Notes: generated from the letters alone by a model not told the origin. Shown: positions 29,976 through 39,644, numbered from the stretch's first letter. The stretch is 64,000 nt of DNA from Streptomyces sp. NBC_01454 (GCF_036227565.1 NZ_CP109460.1:4650001-4714000); one strand, 5' to 3'. Program-made: numbers and translations.

Positions 29976-30749
29976 TCAGCGCGGCCCGAACTTCCGGCCC
30001 GTACGCGAGGTGACCCCACCCAGCACCCCACGGGGCGCCAGCTTCACCGCGCCCATCAGCGCCTTGTACCGGGGATCCGGAATGGACAGCGACTTCCCCC
30101 GCGTCAGGTCCTTCATCGCGGCATCGACGAGCTTGTCCGCGTCCAGCCACATCCATCCGGGGATGTTGTCCGTCCCCATCCCGGCCCGCTCATGGAACTC
30201 GGTTCGTACGAACCCGGGGCACAGCGCCATCAGCCGCACCCCGCTGCCCGCCAGATCCCGCGCGGCGCCCTGGGTGAACTGCACGACCCACGCCTTGCTC
30301 GCGCCATAGGTGCCGCGCGGTACGAACGCCGCCACCGACGCCACATTGACCACCGCGCCCCGCCGGCGGTCCCGCATCCCGCGCACCCCGGCCGTGGTCA
30401 GCCGCAGTACGGCCTCGCAGTGCACCTTCAGCATCGTCAGCTCGTCGGCCATCGGGACTTCGAGGTATTCGCCCTTGTTGCCGAAGCCGGCATTGTTCAC
30501 CAGCAGATCCACCGGGTGCCTGGTGTCCGAGAGCCGTGCCTCGACGGCCGCGATGCCCTCCTCGGTGGCCAGGTCGGCGCTCAGCACCTCCGCCTCGATG
30601 CCGTGCCGGTCGTGCAACTCGGTGGCCTGCTCGTGCAGTCGCTTTTCGTCACGGGCCACCAGCACCACGCTGTGGCCGTCGCTCGCGAGCCGTCGGGCGA
30701 ACGCCGCCCCGATGCCCGCCGTGGCTCCTGTGATCAGTGCAGTCGTCAT
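29976..30749 (-). CDS. Short-chain dehydrogenase/reductase
   Basis: 257 residues. Classical SDR: cofactor motif TGATAGIG at about 8-15, NNAG at about 88, and the catalytic Ser (NVASVAAF) with YGASK. Ends with an Arg-rich tail. The cofactor is probably NADP (Arg after the second strand, VARDEKR). Substrate unknown. No Shine-Dalgarno: TAGCGT (30756-30761 on the minus strand) ends 6 nt before the ATG, suggesting a leaderless mRNA. Confidence 0.9.
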   Translation of the reverse strand: MTTALITGATAGIGAAFARRLASDGHSVVLVARDEKRLHEQATELHDRHGIEAEVLSADLATEEGIAAVEARLSDTRHPVDLLVNNAGFGNKGEYLEVPMADELTMLKVHCEAVLRLTTAGVRGMRDRRRGAVVNVASVAAFVPRGTYGASKAWVVQFTQGAARDLAGSGVRLMALCPGFVRTEFHERAGMGTDNIPGWMWLDADKLVDAAMKDLTRGKSLSIPDPRYKALMGAVKLAPRGVLGGVTSRTGRKFGPR

Positions 30750-30929
30750 ACGGGCACGCTATCCGCCCCGGCCGCGGGGCCCGAGCCCCAACCCCACCGA
30801 CTCGGCCACCCCGTCCGGCCGCCGCCGCGCCGCCCGCCGTCCGGGCCGGCAACCCATCGCCCCTCGCCCGCACGCCCCTTGCCCTCCGAGCGCCCCGCAC
30901 CGCGCGTGCCGGCCGCCCGGTCCCGGGAC

Positions 30930-31595
30930 TCAGCCGCTCCGTCGCTCCCCGTACGCCACCGCCCGCCGCCGCGCCTCCTCCGGGAGCGCCCCACCCGCCT
31001 CCAGCAGCCGCGGCAGCAACTCCCGACGCAGGGTCAGGGCCTGGAACATCAGCTGGATGCTCACCTCGTGCGCCGGGCGGTGCACCAGCTCGACGGCGTC
31101 CCCGGCGCGGATCTCGCCCGGCTCGATCACCCGCAGATACGCACCGGGCACCGCAGCCTGGGTGAACCGCTTCAGCCAGCCGTGCTCGCCCAGCCACCCC
31201 TGGAACGTCCGGCAGGGAATGCGCGGACAGCTCACCTCCAGCAGCAGCCGCGGACCGACCCGCCAGCGCTCACCGATCAGCGCTCCGGTGACCTCCACCC
31301 CTGCCGTGGTGAGGTTCTCGCCGAACGACCCGTTGGCCAGCTCGCGGCCCAGCTCCCGCTCCCAGTCGTCCAGATCCTCCCGGGAGTAGGCGTAAACGGC
31401 CTGGTCGTCGCCGCCGTGATGGCGCAGGTCGACCACCGCGTCACCGGCCAGCCCGCTGCCGCCGGTGCCCTTGGGTCCCGGGGCGGTCACCGCCACCGGG
31501 CCGTCCACGGGCCGCTTGTCGATACCCGTGCCACCCACCGCGTCGGTGTGCCCGGAGGGTGCGGGCCGCCCCACATTCACGGTCAGCAGCTTCAT
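30930..31595 (-). CDS. MOSC domain protein with 3-alpha C-terminal domain (YiiM-like)
   Basis: 221 residues. MOSC core with LAGDAVVDLRHHGGDDQAVYAYSRED, GSFGENLTT and the probable sulfur-carrier cysteines in VSCPRIPCRTFQGWLGE; a helical 3-alpha domain follows. E. coli YiiM of this family reduces N-hydroxylated bases with molybdenum cofactor. Divergent from the LysR gene, which may regulate it. Confidence 0.88.
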   Translation of the reverse strand: MKLLTVNVGRPAPSGHTDAVGGTGIDKRPVDGPVAVTAPGPKGTGGSGLAGDAVVDLRHHGGDDQAVYAYSREDLDDWERELGRELANGSFGENLTTAGVEVTGALIGERWRVGPRLLLEVSCPRIPCRTFQGWLGEHGWLKRFTQAAVPGAYLRVIEPGEIRAGDAVELVHRPAHEVSIQLMFQALTLRRELLPRLLEAGGALPEEARRRAVAYGERRSG

Positions 31596-31710
31596 GCGGC
31601 GCTCCGTCGGTCGCTCGGCGTGACCCCGGAGGGCCTCCTGACCTTCTTCCCCGTTCGCCGCCCGTCATGGTCACGGGAGCGGGCGGATACCCCGTACCGA
31701 GCAGCCGCCC

Positions 31711-31729
31711 AAAAGCATCGATGCACTTT
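31711..31729. promoter_or_regulatory. Palindrome between the MOSC and LysR genes
   Basis: GCATCGATGC (31715-31724) is a perfect 10-bp palindrome with A/T flanks (AAAA on the left, CACTTTTT on the right). It lies 42 bp before the LysR start in the 170-bp divergent spacer, a suitable place for a LysR-type operator. Candidate only. Confidence 0.3.
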
Positions 31730-31765
31730 TTCCCGATCAACCCAAGACTCGCTTATGCTTGAGGC

Positions 31766-32677
31766 ATGATCGAGGCCCGTCATCTCCGTGTGCTGCGTGC
31801 GGTCGCCCGGACCGGTTCGTTCTCCGCCGCCGCGCGCGAACTGGGCTGTACCCAACCGGCCGTCAGCCAGCAGATGAAGGCGCTGGAACAGTCCGCCGGC
31901 ACCCCGCTGCTGGTCCGCACGGGCCGGGAGATGCGGCTGACCCAGGCGGGCGAGTCGCTCGTGCGGCACGCCGTCGGCATCCTCGCCGGCCTCACCGCCG
32001 CCGAGGAGGAGATCGCGGCCATCGCCGGCCTGCGCGCCGGACGGGTGCGGCTGGTGTCCTTCCCCTCCGGCAGCTCGACGCTGGTCCCGACCGCCCTGGC
32101 GGCCATGCGCGCCGCGCACCCGGGCACCCGGGTCTCGCTGGTCGAGGCCGAGCCCCCGCGCTCGATCGAGATGCTGCGCAACGGCGACTGTGAGATCGCC
32201 CTTGCCTTCCGCTATCCGGAAGTGCGCGGTGCGGACCCGGCAGCCGCGGCCGAGTGGGACGACCTGGTGGTCCGGCCGATCCTGGCGGACCGGCTGGTGG
32301 GCCTGGTGCCGGACGGTCACCGGCTGGCGAGGGCGAAGAGCGCGCACTTCTCCGAGCTGGCCGACGAGCCCTGGATCGCGGGCTGCCCGCGCTGCCGTCG
32401 GCATCTCGTGGAGGTGTGTGAGAGCGCGGGCTTCACCCCGCGCATCGACTTCGCGACGGACGACTATCCCGCGGTGATCGGCCTGGTCGGCGTCGGCCTG
32501 GGGGTCGCCGCGCTGCCCGAGCTGACCCTGACGTCGGTACGCCTCAAGGGAGCCACGGCCGTACGGATGGAGCCCGCCGTCCATCGTGAGATCGTCGCGC
32601 TCACGCTGCCGGATCTGGCGCACGTCCCCGCCGTCGAGGCCACGCTCGACCAGCTGGCGGACGCCGCGGGGCGCTGA
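31766..32677 (+). CDS. LysR-type transcriptional regulator
   Basis: 303 residues. N-terminal winged helix (LRVLRAVARTGSFSAAARELGCTQPAVSQQMKALEQ, residues 7-42) and a substrate-binding domain. An unusual CPRC pair at about 210-213 (GCPRCRRHLVEVC) could be redox-active. Divergent from the MOSC gene, the usual LysR layout. TATGCT ends 6 nt before the ATG with GAGG in between, so the start is leaderless or nearly so. Confidence 0.93.
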   Translation: MIEARHLRVLRAVARTGSFSAAARELGCTQPAVSQQMKALEQSAGTPLLVRTGREMRLTQAGESLVRHAVGILAGLTAAEEEIAAIAGLRAGRVRLVSFPSGSSTLVPTALAAMRAAHPGTRVSLVEAEPPRSIEMLRNGDCEIALAFRYPEVRGADPAAAAEWDDLVVRPILADRLVGLVPDGHRLARAKSAHFSELADEPWIAGCPRCRRHLVEVCESAGFTPRIDFATDDYPAVIGLVGVGLGVAALPELTLTSVRLKGATAVRMEPAVHREIVALTLPDLAHVPAVEATLDQLADAAGR

Positions 32678-32870
32678 GGGGACCCGCGCACACGGCCGCT
32701 CCGGCTCCGCCCTTCTGCGGGTTTCCGGCGCGCCGACGCCGCCCGCCCTGCCTCCGTCGCCGCGCCCGGCCGCACCCGACCCGCCGCTCACCGCAGCAAT
32801 CTCCCACCCGAGCCCGCAGGTGCACGGCACTTGCAGGAACGTTTCTTCAGGAACGATCCGCTCCCGTGGG

Positions 32871-33203
32871 TCAGGCGCCCGAGGCACCCGCGTGACCGGT
32901 CATGGAGGACGCGGGGATCAGCCGGTGGCGGGCCCGGCCCATGAGCTCCTCGCGTTCGTCCTCCGTCAGGCCGCCCCAGACCCCGTAGGGCTCGCGGACG
33001 GCCAGTGCATGCGCCGCGCACTCGGCCCGTACCGGGCAGCGCATACAGACCTCCTTCGCCGATGTCTCACGCGCGCTGCGGGCCGCTCCGCGCTCACCCT
33101 CCGGATGGAAGAAGAGGGAGCTGTCCACGCCACGGCAGGCGGCCAGCAGCTGCCAGTCCCACAGGTCGGCGTTCGGGCCCGGGAGGCGGGAGAAATCTGC
33201 CAT
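32871..33203 (-). CDS. whiD: WhiB-family sporulation protein WhiD
   Basis: 110 residues. Nearly identical to WhiD as I recall it (MADFSRLPGPNADLWDWQLLAACRG...). Four cysteines bind a 4Fe-4S cluster (AACRG, then CMRCPVRAEC), followed by the GVWGG turn and a basic C-terminal region. WhiD acts late in sporulation, in septation and spore wall maturation. ATG with GAGGGG 6 nt upstream. Divergent from bldM across a 380-bp spacer. Confidence 0.96.
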   Translation of the reverse strand: MADFSRLPGPNADLWDWQLLAACRGVDSSLFFHPEGERGAARSARETSAKEVCMRCPVRAECAAHALAVREPYGVWGGLTEDEREELMGRARHRLIPASSMTGHAGASGA

Positions 33204-33252
33204 TGCTTGTCCCCTCGAAGCGATGCTGATGCGGGCTCGGTGCTCACGACGG

Positions 33253-33277
33253 TACATCTACTGTCGAAGTAGATGTA
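33253..33277. promoter_or_regulatory. Perfect 10-bp inverted repeat upstream of whiD
   Basis: TACATCTACT and AGTAGATGTA are separated by GTCGA, 50 bp before the whiD start. It may be an operator or a hairpin in the whiD leader. The AT-rich stretch beyond it (33278-33300) is where a whiD promoter would be expected. Nothing else is evident in the spacer up to 33431. Confidence 0.5.
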
Positions 33278-33431
33278 AATATGACTCATTGCGAATCTAG
33301 TCACAGTCACCACGAAAATGGAAGAAAGAGAGCCAAATAGGGCATAGGGTGCACGCGCGGATGCCGGTCGCCCGTTGAGTCGTCTGCGTATCCGGCTCCT
33401 CACGGAGCGTGCTGAACTCGGTCGCCGAAGC

Positions 33432-33459
33432 CGTAACTCTTTCGAGTGACCGTCGTTGA
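33432..33459 (+). promoter_or_regulatory. Candidate sigma-BldN promoter of bldM
   Basis: CGTAAC (33432-33437), exactly 16 bp, then CGTTGA (33454-33459). This equals the sigma-BldN consensus as I recall it from S. coelicolor, where bldM is a known target. Transcription would start near 33466, about 120 nt before bldM. Confidence 0.8.
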
Positions 33460-33583
33460 GTGTGCGGAGGCGATTGGCAGAGTTAGCCGTAGGGCAGGTG
33501 TCCGAGGCCGTCAATCGCAACAGGTGACGATACGTACCAGCCTGGAGGCTCAAGGTGACGCGCATCAGCTGCGGAGGACGGTC

Positions 33584-34195
33584 ATGACATCCGTCCTCGT
33601 CTGCGACGACTCCCCGCTTGCCCGAGAGGCGCTCCGTCGGGCGGTTGCGACCGTGCCCGGCGTCGAGCGCGTGACGACCGCGGCCAACGGCGAGGAAGTC
33701 CTCCGCCGCTGGGGCGCCGATCGCTCGGACCTTATTTTGATGGACGTACGGATGCCCGGTCTCGGCGGTGTCGAGACCGTGCGCCGGCTGCTGTCCGCCG
33801 ATCCCGGCGCCCGGATCATCATGCTCACGGTGGCCGAGGATCTGGACGGTGTCGCGCTCGCGGTCGCCGCCGGTGCCCGCGGCTATCTGCACAAGGACGC
33901 CTCGCGCGCCGAACTGCGGGCGACGGTGACCCAGGCGCTGGCCGACCCGACGTGGCGGCTCGCCCCGCGGCGGCTGCGGTCCGCCGAGATGGGCGCCGCA
34001 CCGACGCTCACCGCGCGGGAGATCCAGGTGCTGGAGGGCATGAGTCACGGCCGCTCCAACGCCGAGATCGGCCGTGAGCTGTTCCTCTCCGAGGACACCG
34101 TCAAGACCCATGCCCGGCGCCTCTTCAAGAAGCTCGGCGCCTCGGACCGCGCGCATGCGGTGGCCCTGGGCTTCCGCTGGGGACTGGTCCGCTAA
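33584..34195 (+). CDS. bldM: Developmental response regulator BldM (atypical)
   Basis: 203 residues, the length I recall for BldM. Receiver domain 1-120 with the acidic pair CDDS and the site VLMDVRMPG (here LILMDVRMPGLGG), and a LuxR-type helix-turn-helix at the C-terminus (LTAREIQVLEGMSHGRSNAEIGRELFLSEDTVKTH). BldM is not controlled by phosphorylation in S. coelicolor. It drives aerial growth genes alone and sporulation genes with WhiI. ATG 33584 with GGAGG 6 nt upstream; upstream in-frame starts lack a ribosome site. Confidence 0.96.
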   Translation: MTSVLVCDDSPLAREALRRAVATVPGVERVTTAANGEEVLRRWGADRSDLILMDVRMPGLGGVETVRRLLSADPGARIIMLTVAEDLDGVALAVAAGARGYLHKDASRAELRATVTQALADPTWRLAPRRLRSAEMGAAPTLTAREIQVLEGMSHGRSNAEIGRELFLSEDTVKTHARRLFKKLGASDRAHAVALGFRWGLVR

Positions 34196-34232
34196 GGCGT
34201 GATGACGTGCAGCGATGCGGGGGAGTGAAGAT

Positions 34233-34258
34233 CCCCGCCCGCCCTGCGGCGGGCGGGG
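34233..34258 (+). terminator. Hairpin after bldM
   Basis: Perfect 11-bp stem CCCCGCCCGCC / GGCGGGCGGGG with a 4-nt loop, 37 bp after the bldM stop. Confidence 0.7.
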
Positions 34259-34381
34259 TGGCAGGGTGCCCCGCAGGCCGCCGCGTCCGCCGGCGGTTCG
34301 ATTCGCCGCGCGGTGCCGCATCCTTGAGGTATGGAGTTCCTCGGGGACGGGTCGGTCGGGCACGAGGGGAGGGCGCAGGAC

Positions 34382-35050
34382 ATGACAGCCGGCGCACCTG
34401 CCGCGCATAACGCTTCAGTGCACAAGTACGGACCTGATGCCGCGGATCGTGCGGCGCCAAGGCACCATGGTCCGATGCGTGAGGACGGGAAGCAGGAAAT
34501 CGGCGATCTCGTCGCCCGCGCCGTCGAGGGTGACCAGCGGGCCACCCACGATCTGCTGGCCCATGTGCACCCCCTCGCCCTGCGCTACTGCCGCACCCGG
34601 CTGTCGCGGCTGCCGGGTGATGCCCGGCACTTCGTCGAGGATCTGGCACAGGAAGTGTGTGTCGCGGTGCTCTGTGCGCTGCCGCGCTACCGCGACACCG
34701 GCAAGCCCTTCGAGGCGTTCGTCTTCGCCATCGCCGGCCACAAGGTCGCCGATCTGCAGCGGGCGGCGATGCGGCATCCGGGCAGCACGGCAGTGCCGTC
34801 CGACGAGATGCCGGAGCAGCCGGACGACTCCCTCGGCCCCGAGGAGCGGGCGCTGCTGAGCAGCGACGCGGAGTGGGCCAAGAAGCTGCTGGCGAACCTT
34901 CCGGAGAACCAGCGCGAGCTGGTCCTGCTGCGGGTCGCCGTCGGGCTGACGGCGGAGGAGACCGGTCAGATGCTGGGGATGTCGCCCGGTGCCGTCCGGG
35001 TCGCCCAGCACCGTGCGCTGAGCAGGCTGCGGGCGCTCGCCGAGCAGTAG
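34382..35050 (+). CDS. shbA: ECF sigma factor, ShbA-like
   Basis: 222 residues. Region 2 ([64 protein letters not shown]) and region 4 ([45 protein letters not shown]). Its place between bldM and guaB is that of SCO4769, the orthologue of S. griseus ShbA, which directs transcription of the principal sigma gene hrdB. No anti-sigma gene is adjacent. ATG 34382 has GGGGAGGG 8 nt upstream; ATG 34475 would give 191 residues. Confidence 0.85.
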   Translation: MTAGAPAAHNASVHKYGPDAADRAAPRHHGPMREDGKQEIGDLVARAVEGDQRATHDLLAHVHPLALRYCRTRLSRLPGDARHFVEDLAQEVCVAVLCALPRYRDTGKPFEAFVFAIAGHKVADLQRAAMRHPGSTAVPSDEMPEQPDDSLGPEERALLSSDAEWAKKLLANLPENQRELVLLRVAVGLTAEETGQMLGMSPGAVRVAQHRALSRLRALAEQ

Positions 35051-35122
35051 CAGATTCCTGGTCTCCGCGGCGGGGATTCGCCGTAGAAATACACAAGTGA
35101 CGAGGCCCTCATCGCTCGTGGA

Positions 35123-35150
35123 TTGGGACACTTCCTTAGGCCGTTAGCAT
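35123..35150 (+). promoter_or_regulatory. Probable guaB promoter
   Basis: TTGGGA (35123-35128), a 16-bp spacer and TAGCAT (35145-35150), 40 bp before the guaB start codon. Confidence 0.5.
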
Positions 35151-35165
35151 GGGAGTCCGCGCTGA

Positions 35166-36692
<1,527 letters not shown>

Positions 36693-36726
36693 CCTGCGCG
36701 TACGGCACCGCCCGTACGCGTGCACA

Positions 36727-36755
36727 AGCCCGTGGCCGCACCCCGGCCGCGGGCT
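36727..36755 (+). terminator. Hairpin between guaB and guaB3
   Basis: 12-bp stem AGCCCGTGGCCG / CGGCCGCGGGCT with one G-U pair and a 5-nt loop. It suggests that guaB3 has its own promoter. Confidence 0.65.
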
Positions 36756-36807
36756 TCGGCGTGTCGGGGATACTGGTACGGCAGACGTAGAGGGAAAGGC
36801 CACACAC

Positions 36808-37923
36808 GTGACTGAGATCGAGATCGGGCGCGGCAAGCGCGGCCGCCGGGCATACGCATTCGACGACATCGCCGTCGTACCGAGTCGCCGCACCCGCGAC
36901 CCGAAGGAGGTCTCGATCGCCTGGCAGATCGACGCCTACCGCTTCGAGCTGCCCTTCCTGGCCGCTCCCATGGACTCGGTGGTCTCGCCGCAGACCGCCA
37001 TCCGCATCGGCGAGCTGGGCGGCCTGGGCGTCCTCAACCTCGAGGGCCTGTGGACCCGGTACGAGGACCCGGAGCCGCTGCTCGCCGAGATCGCGGAGCT
37101 GGACGGCCCCACGGCCACCAAGCGGCTCCAGGAGATCTACGCCGCGCCGATCAGGGAAGAGCTGATCGGCCAGCGCATCAAGGAGGTGCGGGACGCGGGC
37201 GTGGTGACCGCCGCGGCCCTCTCCCCGCAGCGCACGGCCCAGTTCTCCAAGGCCGTCGTGGACGCCGGCGTCGACATCTTCGTCATCCGCGGCACGACCG
37301 TCTCCGCCGAGCACGTCTCCTCCGCGGCCGAGCCGCTGAACCTCAAGCAGTTCATCTACGAGCTGGACGTCCCGGTCATCGTCGGCGGCTGTGCCACGTA
37401 CACCGCGGCGCTGCACCTGATGCGGACCGGCGCGGCCGGTGTGCTGGTCGGCTTCGGCGGCGGCGCCGCGCACACCACCCGTAACGTCCTGGGCATCCAG
37501 GTCCCGATGGCGACCGCCGTCGCCGATGTCGCGGCCGCCCGCCGTGACTACATGGACGAGTCCGGCGGCCGCTACGTCCACGTCATCGCCGACGGTGGCG
37601 TGGGCTGGTCCGGCGACCTCCCCAAGGCGATCGCCTGCGGCGCCGACGCCGTGATGATGGGCTCCCCGCTGGCCCGCGCCACCGATGCGCCCGGCCGCGG
37701 CCACCACTGGGGCATGGAAGCCGTGCACGAGGACGTGCCGCGCGGCAAGCGGATGGACCTCGGTGCGGTCGGCACGACGGAGGAGGTGCTGTTGGGGCCG
37801 TCCACGGTTCCCGATGGCTCGATGAACTTCTTCGGGGCGTTGCGAAGGGCGATGGCGACGACCGGGTACTCGGAGCTGAAGGAATTCCAGCGGGTGGAGG
37901 TCACGGTCGCGCCTCGGCGGTGA
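36808..37923 (+). CDS. guaB3: GuaB3-family IMP dehydrogenase-related protein
   Basis: 371 residues, an IMPDH/GMPR-type TIM barrel without CBS domains. The catalytic loop aligned with GPGSICTTR reads GGGAAHTTR, with His where Cys is needed, so standard IMPDH chemistry is not expected. The flap region is replaced by KRMDLGAVGTTEEVLLGPST. Actinobacterial GuaB3 has no established function that I know of. Its stop is immediately followed by composite repeat region 2. Confidence 0.92.
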   Translation: MTEIEIGRGKRGRRAYAFDDIAVVPSRRTRDPKEVSIAWQIDAYRFELPFLAAPMDSVVSPQTAIRIGELGGLGVLNLEGLWTRYEDPEPLLAEIAELDGPTATKRLQEIYAAPIREELIGQRIKEVRDAGVVTAAALSPQRTAQFSKAVVDAGVDIFVIRGTTVSAEHVSSAAEPLNLKQFIYELDVPVIVGGCATYTAALHLMRTGAAGVLVGFGGGAAHTTRNVLGIQVPMATAVADVAAARRDYMDESGGRYVHVIADGGVGWSGDLPKAIACGADAVMMGSPLARATDAPGRGHHWGMEAVHEDVPRGKRMDLGAVGTTEEVLLGPSTVPDGSMNFFGALRRAMATTGYSELKEFQRVEVTVAPRR

Positions 37924-38037
37924 TTCCCACGTTGCCGGGTTTCCCGCCGTGCCTCTTCTGTGGGTTTTTTCCCGCCTTCGGCGGGAGCGGAAGGGGTGGG
38001 TTGTGGGGTGGGGCCCGGTGGCTGTGTTGGTGGTGGC

Positions 38038-38114
38038 GGGGGCAGGGGCTCCGGGGTGGGTGTGTGGACTGCTTCGCTTTACGTCCACACACCCACCCCT
38101 CCGCCCCTGCCCCC
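38038..38114 (+). repeat. Structured hairpin element, copy C
   Basis: Loop and 3x3 TCC/TCC internal loop as in copy A. The inner 15-bp helix has the arm GGGGTGGGTGTGTGG, and the outer helix is longer here (12 bp, GGGGGCAGGGGC with its complement). All pairs are retained despite the sequence change. Confidence 0.8.
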
Positions 38115-38161
38115 TCCCGTAGTTGTGGGGCCCCACCCCGGTGGGGGGAAGAGTCAAAGAC

Positions 38162-38211
38162 AAAAGCCAGAAGCTCGGCCGGAGTGTGACGCGGCCGAGC
38201 TTCTGGCTTTT
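38162..38211. terminator. Strong bidirectional intrinsic terminator
   Basis: Perfect 20-bp stem (left arm 38162-38181, starting AAAAGCCAG; right arm 38192-38211, ending CTTTT) with a 10-nt loop. The A run on the left and T run on the right would serve both guaB3 (+) and the sugar dehydrogenase gene (-). It sits between hairpins C and D. Confidence 0.88.
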
Positions 38212-38261
38212 TGACCATTCCTCCCACCGGGCGGGGGTGCCGATCCGAGCGGGAGGGGGTG

Positions 38262-38324
38262 GGCCGGAGGGGCCTGTGTTGTGGACGTAAAGCGAAGCAG
38301 TCCACAACACAGGCCCCGGAGGTC
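38262..38324 (-). repeat. Structured hairpin element, copy D
   Basis: Reverse-orientation copy with the identical loop, 16-bp inner helix (plus-strand arm GGGGCCTGTGTTGTGG), TCC/TCC internal loop and a short outer helix with one G-U pair. It lies about 150 bp from copy C. Confidence 0.8.
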
Positions 38325-38396
38325 AGCCACCGGCACCACCACAGAGCCACAGGCGCCCCCGCCCAAACACAACCCACCCCCGCCGGAGGCGAAAGG

Positions 38397-39644
38397 CTAG
38401 AGCCGATGCGCCGCACCGGCAGGCGTAGCCCCCCTGGTGTCCAGGAGGAGCTGGGCCTTCACCGACAGCCCCTGGAGGTCATACGTGCGGTGGGCCTGGA
38501 GCAGGACAGTCAGGTCGGCGGCGGCAGCCGCTTCGTAGAGGGAGTCGGCGCGGGGGACGGGGCGGTCCAGGACGTTCCACTGGGGGACGTACGGGTCGTG
38601 GTACGTGAGGTGGGCACCCAGTTCCATCAGGCGGGAGGCGATCTCGCGGGCCGGGGAGCCGGTCAGGTCGGCGATGTCCGGCTTGTAGGTGACGCCGAGC
38701 AGCAGGATGCGGGCGCCGCGGGCCGATTTGCCGTGGTGGTTGAGGAGGGTGGCGCAGCGCTGGATGACGTAGCGGGGCATCCGGCCGTTGACCTCCTGGG
38801 CGAGTTCCACCATGCGGAGCGGGTGGCCCGGTGAACGCCCCTTGTAGGCGAGGTAGTTGGGGTCGATGGGGGCGGCGTGGCCGCCTACGCCGGGGCCGGG
38901 GCGGAAGGACTGGAAGCCGAACGGTTTGGTTTCGGCGCAGCGGATGACGTCCCACAGGTCGACGCCGATGTCATGGCAGAAGACCGCCATCTCGTTCATC
39001 AGCGCGATGTTGAGGTGGCGGTAGTTGGTCTCCAGCAGCTTGGTGGTCTCGGCCTCGCGGAGGCCGCGGGCGCGGACGACCTTGTCGGTGAGGCGGTTGT
39101 AGAACGCGGCGGCCGCCTCCGTGCAGGCGGGGGTGAGGCCGCCGATGACCTTGGGGGTGTTGGCGTAGTGGTGGGTGCGGTTGCCGGGGTCGTGGCGGCC
39201 GGGGGAGCAGGCGAGGTGGAAGTCGCGCCCGGCGGTGAGGCCGGAGCCCTCCTCCAGGAGGGGGCGCAGGAATTCCTCGGTGGTGCCGGGGTACGCGGTG
39301 GATTCGAGGATCACCGTGGTGTGCGGGCGCAACTGTGCGGCCAGGGTGCGGGCGGCGTCGGCGATGCCGCCCAGGTCCAGGGTGCGGTCCTCGCCGAGGG
39401 GGGTGGGCGCACAGATGACGGCCGTGCGGACCCGGCTGAGGGCGGTGGGGTCGGTGGTGGTGCGGAAGCCGGCGGAGAGCAGGCGGCGGAGTTCGGTGGC
39501 GGACAGCGGCCCGTCGGCGCCCGAGAGGGCGGCGGTGTGCGGGTCGGGGTCGTAGCCGAGGGTGGTGATGCCGGCGGTGGTGGCGGCCTGGGCGAGGGGG
39601 AGGCCGAGGTGACCGAGTCCGATGACGGCGAGGTCTGCGGGCAT
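38397..39644 (-). CDS. UDP-sugar 6-dehydrogenase homologue lacking the catalytic Cys
   Basis: 415 residues, of the UDP-N-acetyl-mannosamine/glucosamine dehydrogenase group (WecC/WbpA-like). NAD site AVIGLGHLGLPLAQA, STAYPGTTEE, KLLETNYRHLNIALMNE, GVTYKPDIADLTGSP. The active-site motif GPGVGGHCxPIDP reads GPGVGGHAAPIDP: Ala257 replaces the nucleophilic cysteine. A full two-step oxidation to a uronic acid would therefore not be expected. ATG 39644 with GGAAGGA 10 nt upstream. No glycosyltransferase is adjacent. Confidence 0.88.
   Translation of the reverse strand: MPADLAVIGLGHLGLPLAQAATTAGITTLGYDPDPHTAALSGADGPLSATELRRLLSAGFRTTTDPTALSRVRTAVICAPTPLGEDRTLDLGGIADAARTLAAQLRPHTTVILESTAYPGTTEEFLRPLLEEGSGLTAGRDFHLACSPGRHDPGNRTHHYANTPKVIGGLTPACTEAAAAFYNRLTDKVVRARGLREAETTKLLETNYRHLNIALMNEMAVFCHDIGVDLWDVIRCAETKPFGFQSFRPGPGVGGHAAPIDPNYLAYKGRSPGHPLRMVELAQEVNGRMPRYVIQRCATLLNHHGKSARGARILLLGVTYKPDIADLTGSPAREIASRLMELGAHLTYHDPYVPQWNVLDRPVPRADSLYEAAAAADLTVLLQAHRTYDLQGLSVKAQLLLDTRGATPAGAAHRL

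Larger units (their letters stand above)
37924..38396. repeat. Composite repeat region 2 with two opposed hairpins and a terminator
   Basis: 473-bp spacer without a credible gene. It starts right at the guaB3 stop with the boundary motif CCCACGTTG..TTTCCCGCCGTG also seen at both ends of region 1. It contains a small CCCGCC-TTCG-GGCGGG hairpin (about 37971-37984), hairpin C (38038-38114), a 20-bp terminator stem (38162-38211) and hairpin D in reverse (38262-38324). Confidence 0.75.

Noticed and set aside
34291..34310. GGTTCGATTC within a short inverted repeat, like a tRNA T-arm
   Set aside because: No acceptor, D or anticodon stems around it, and the stem/loop lengths do not fit.
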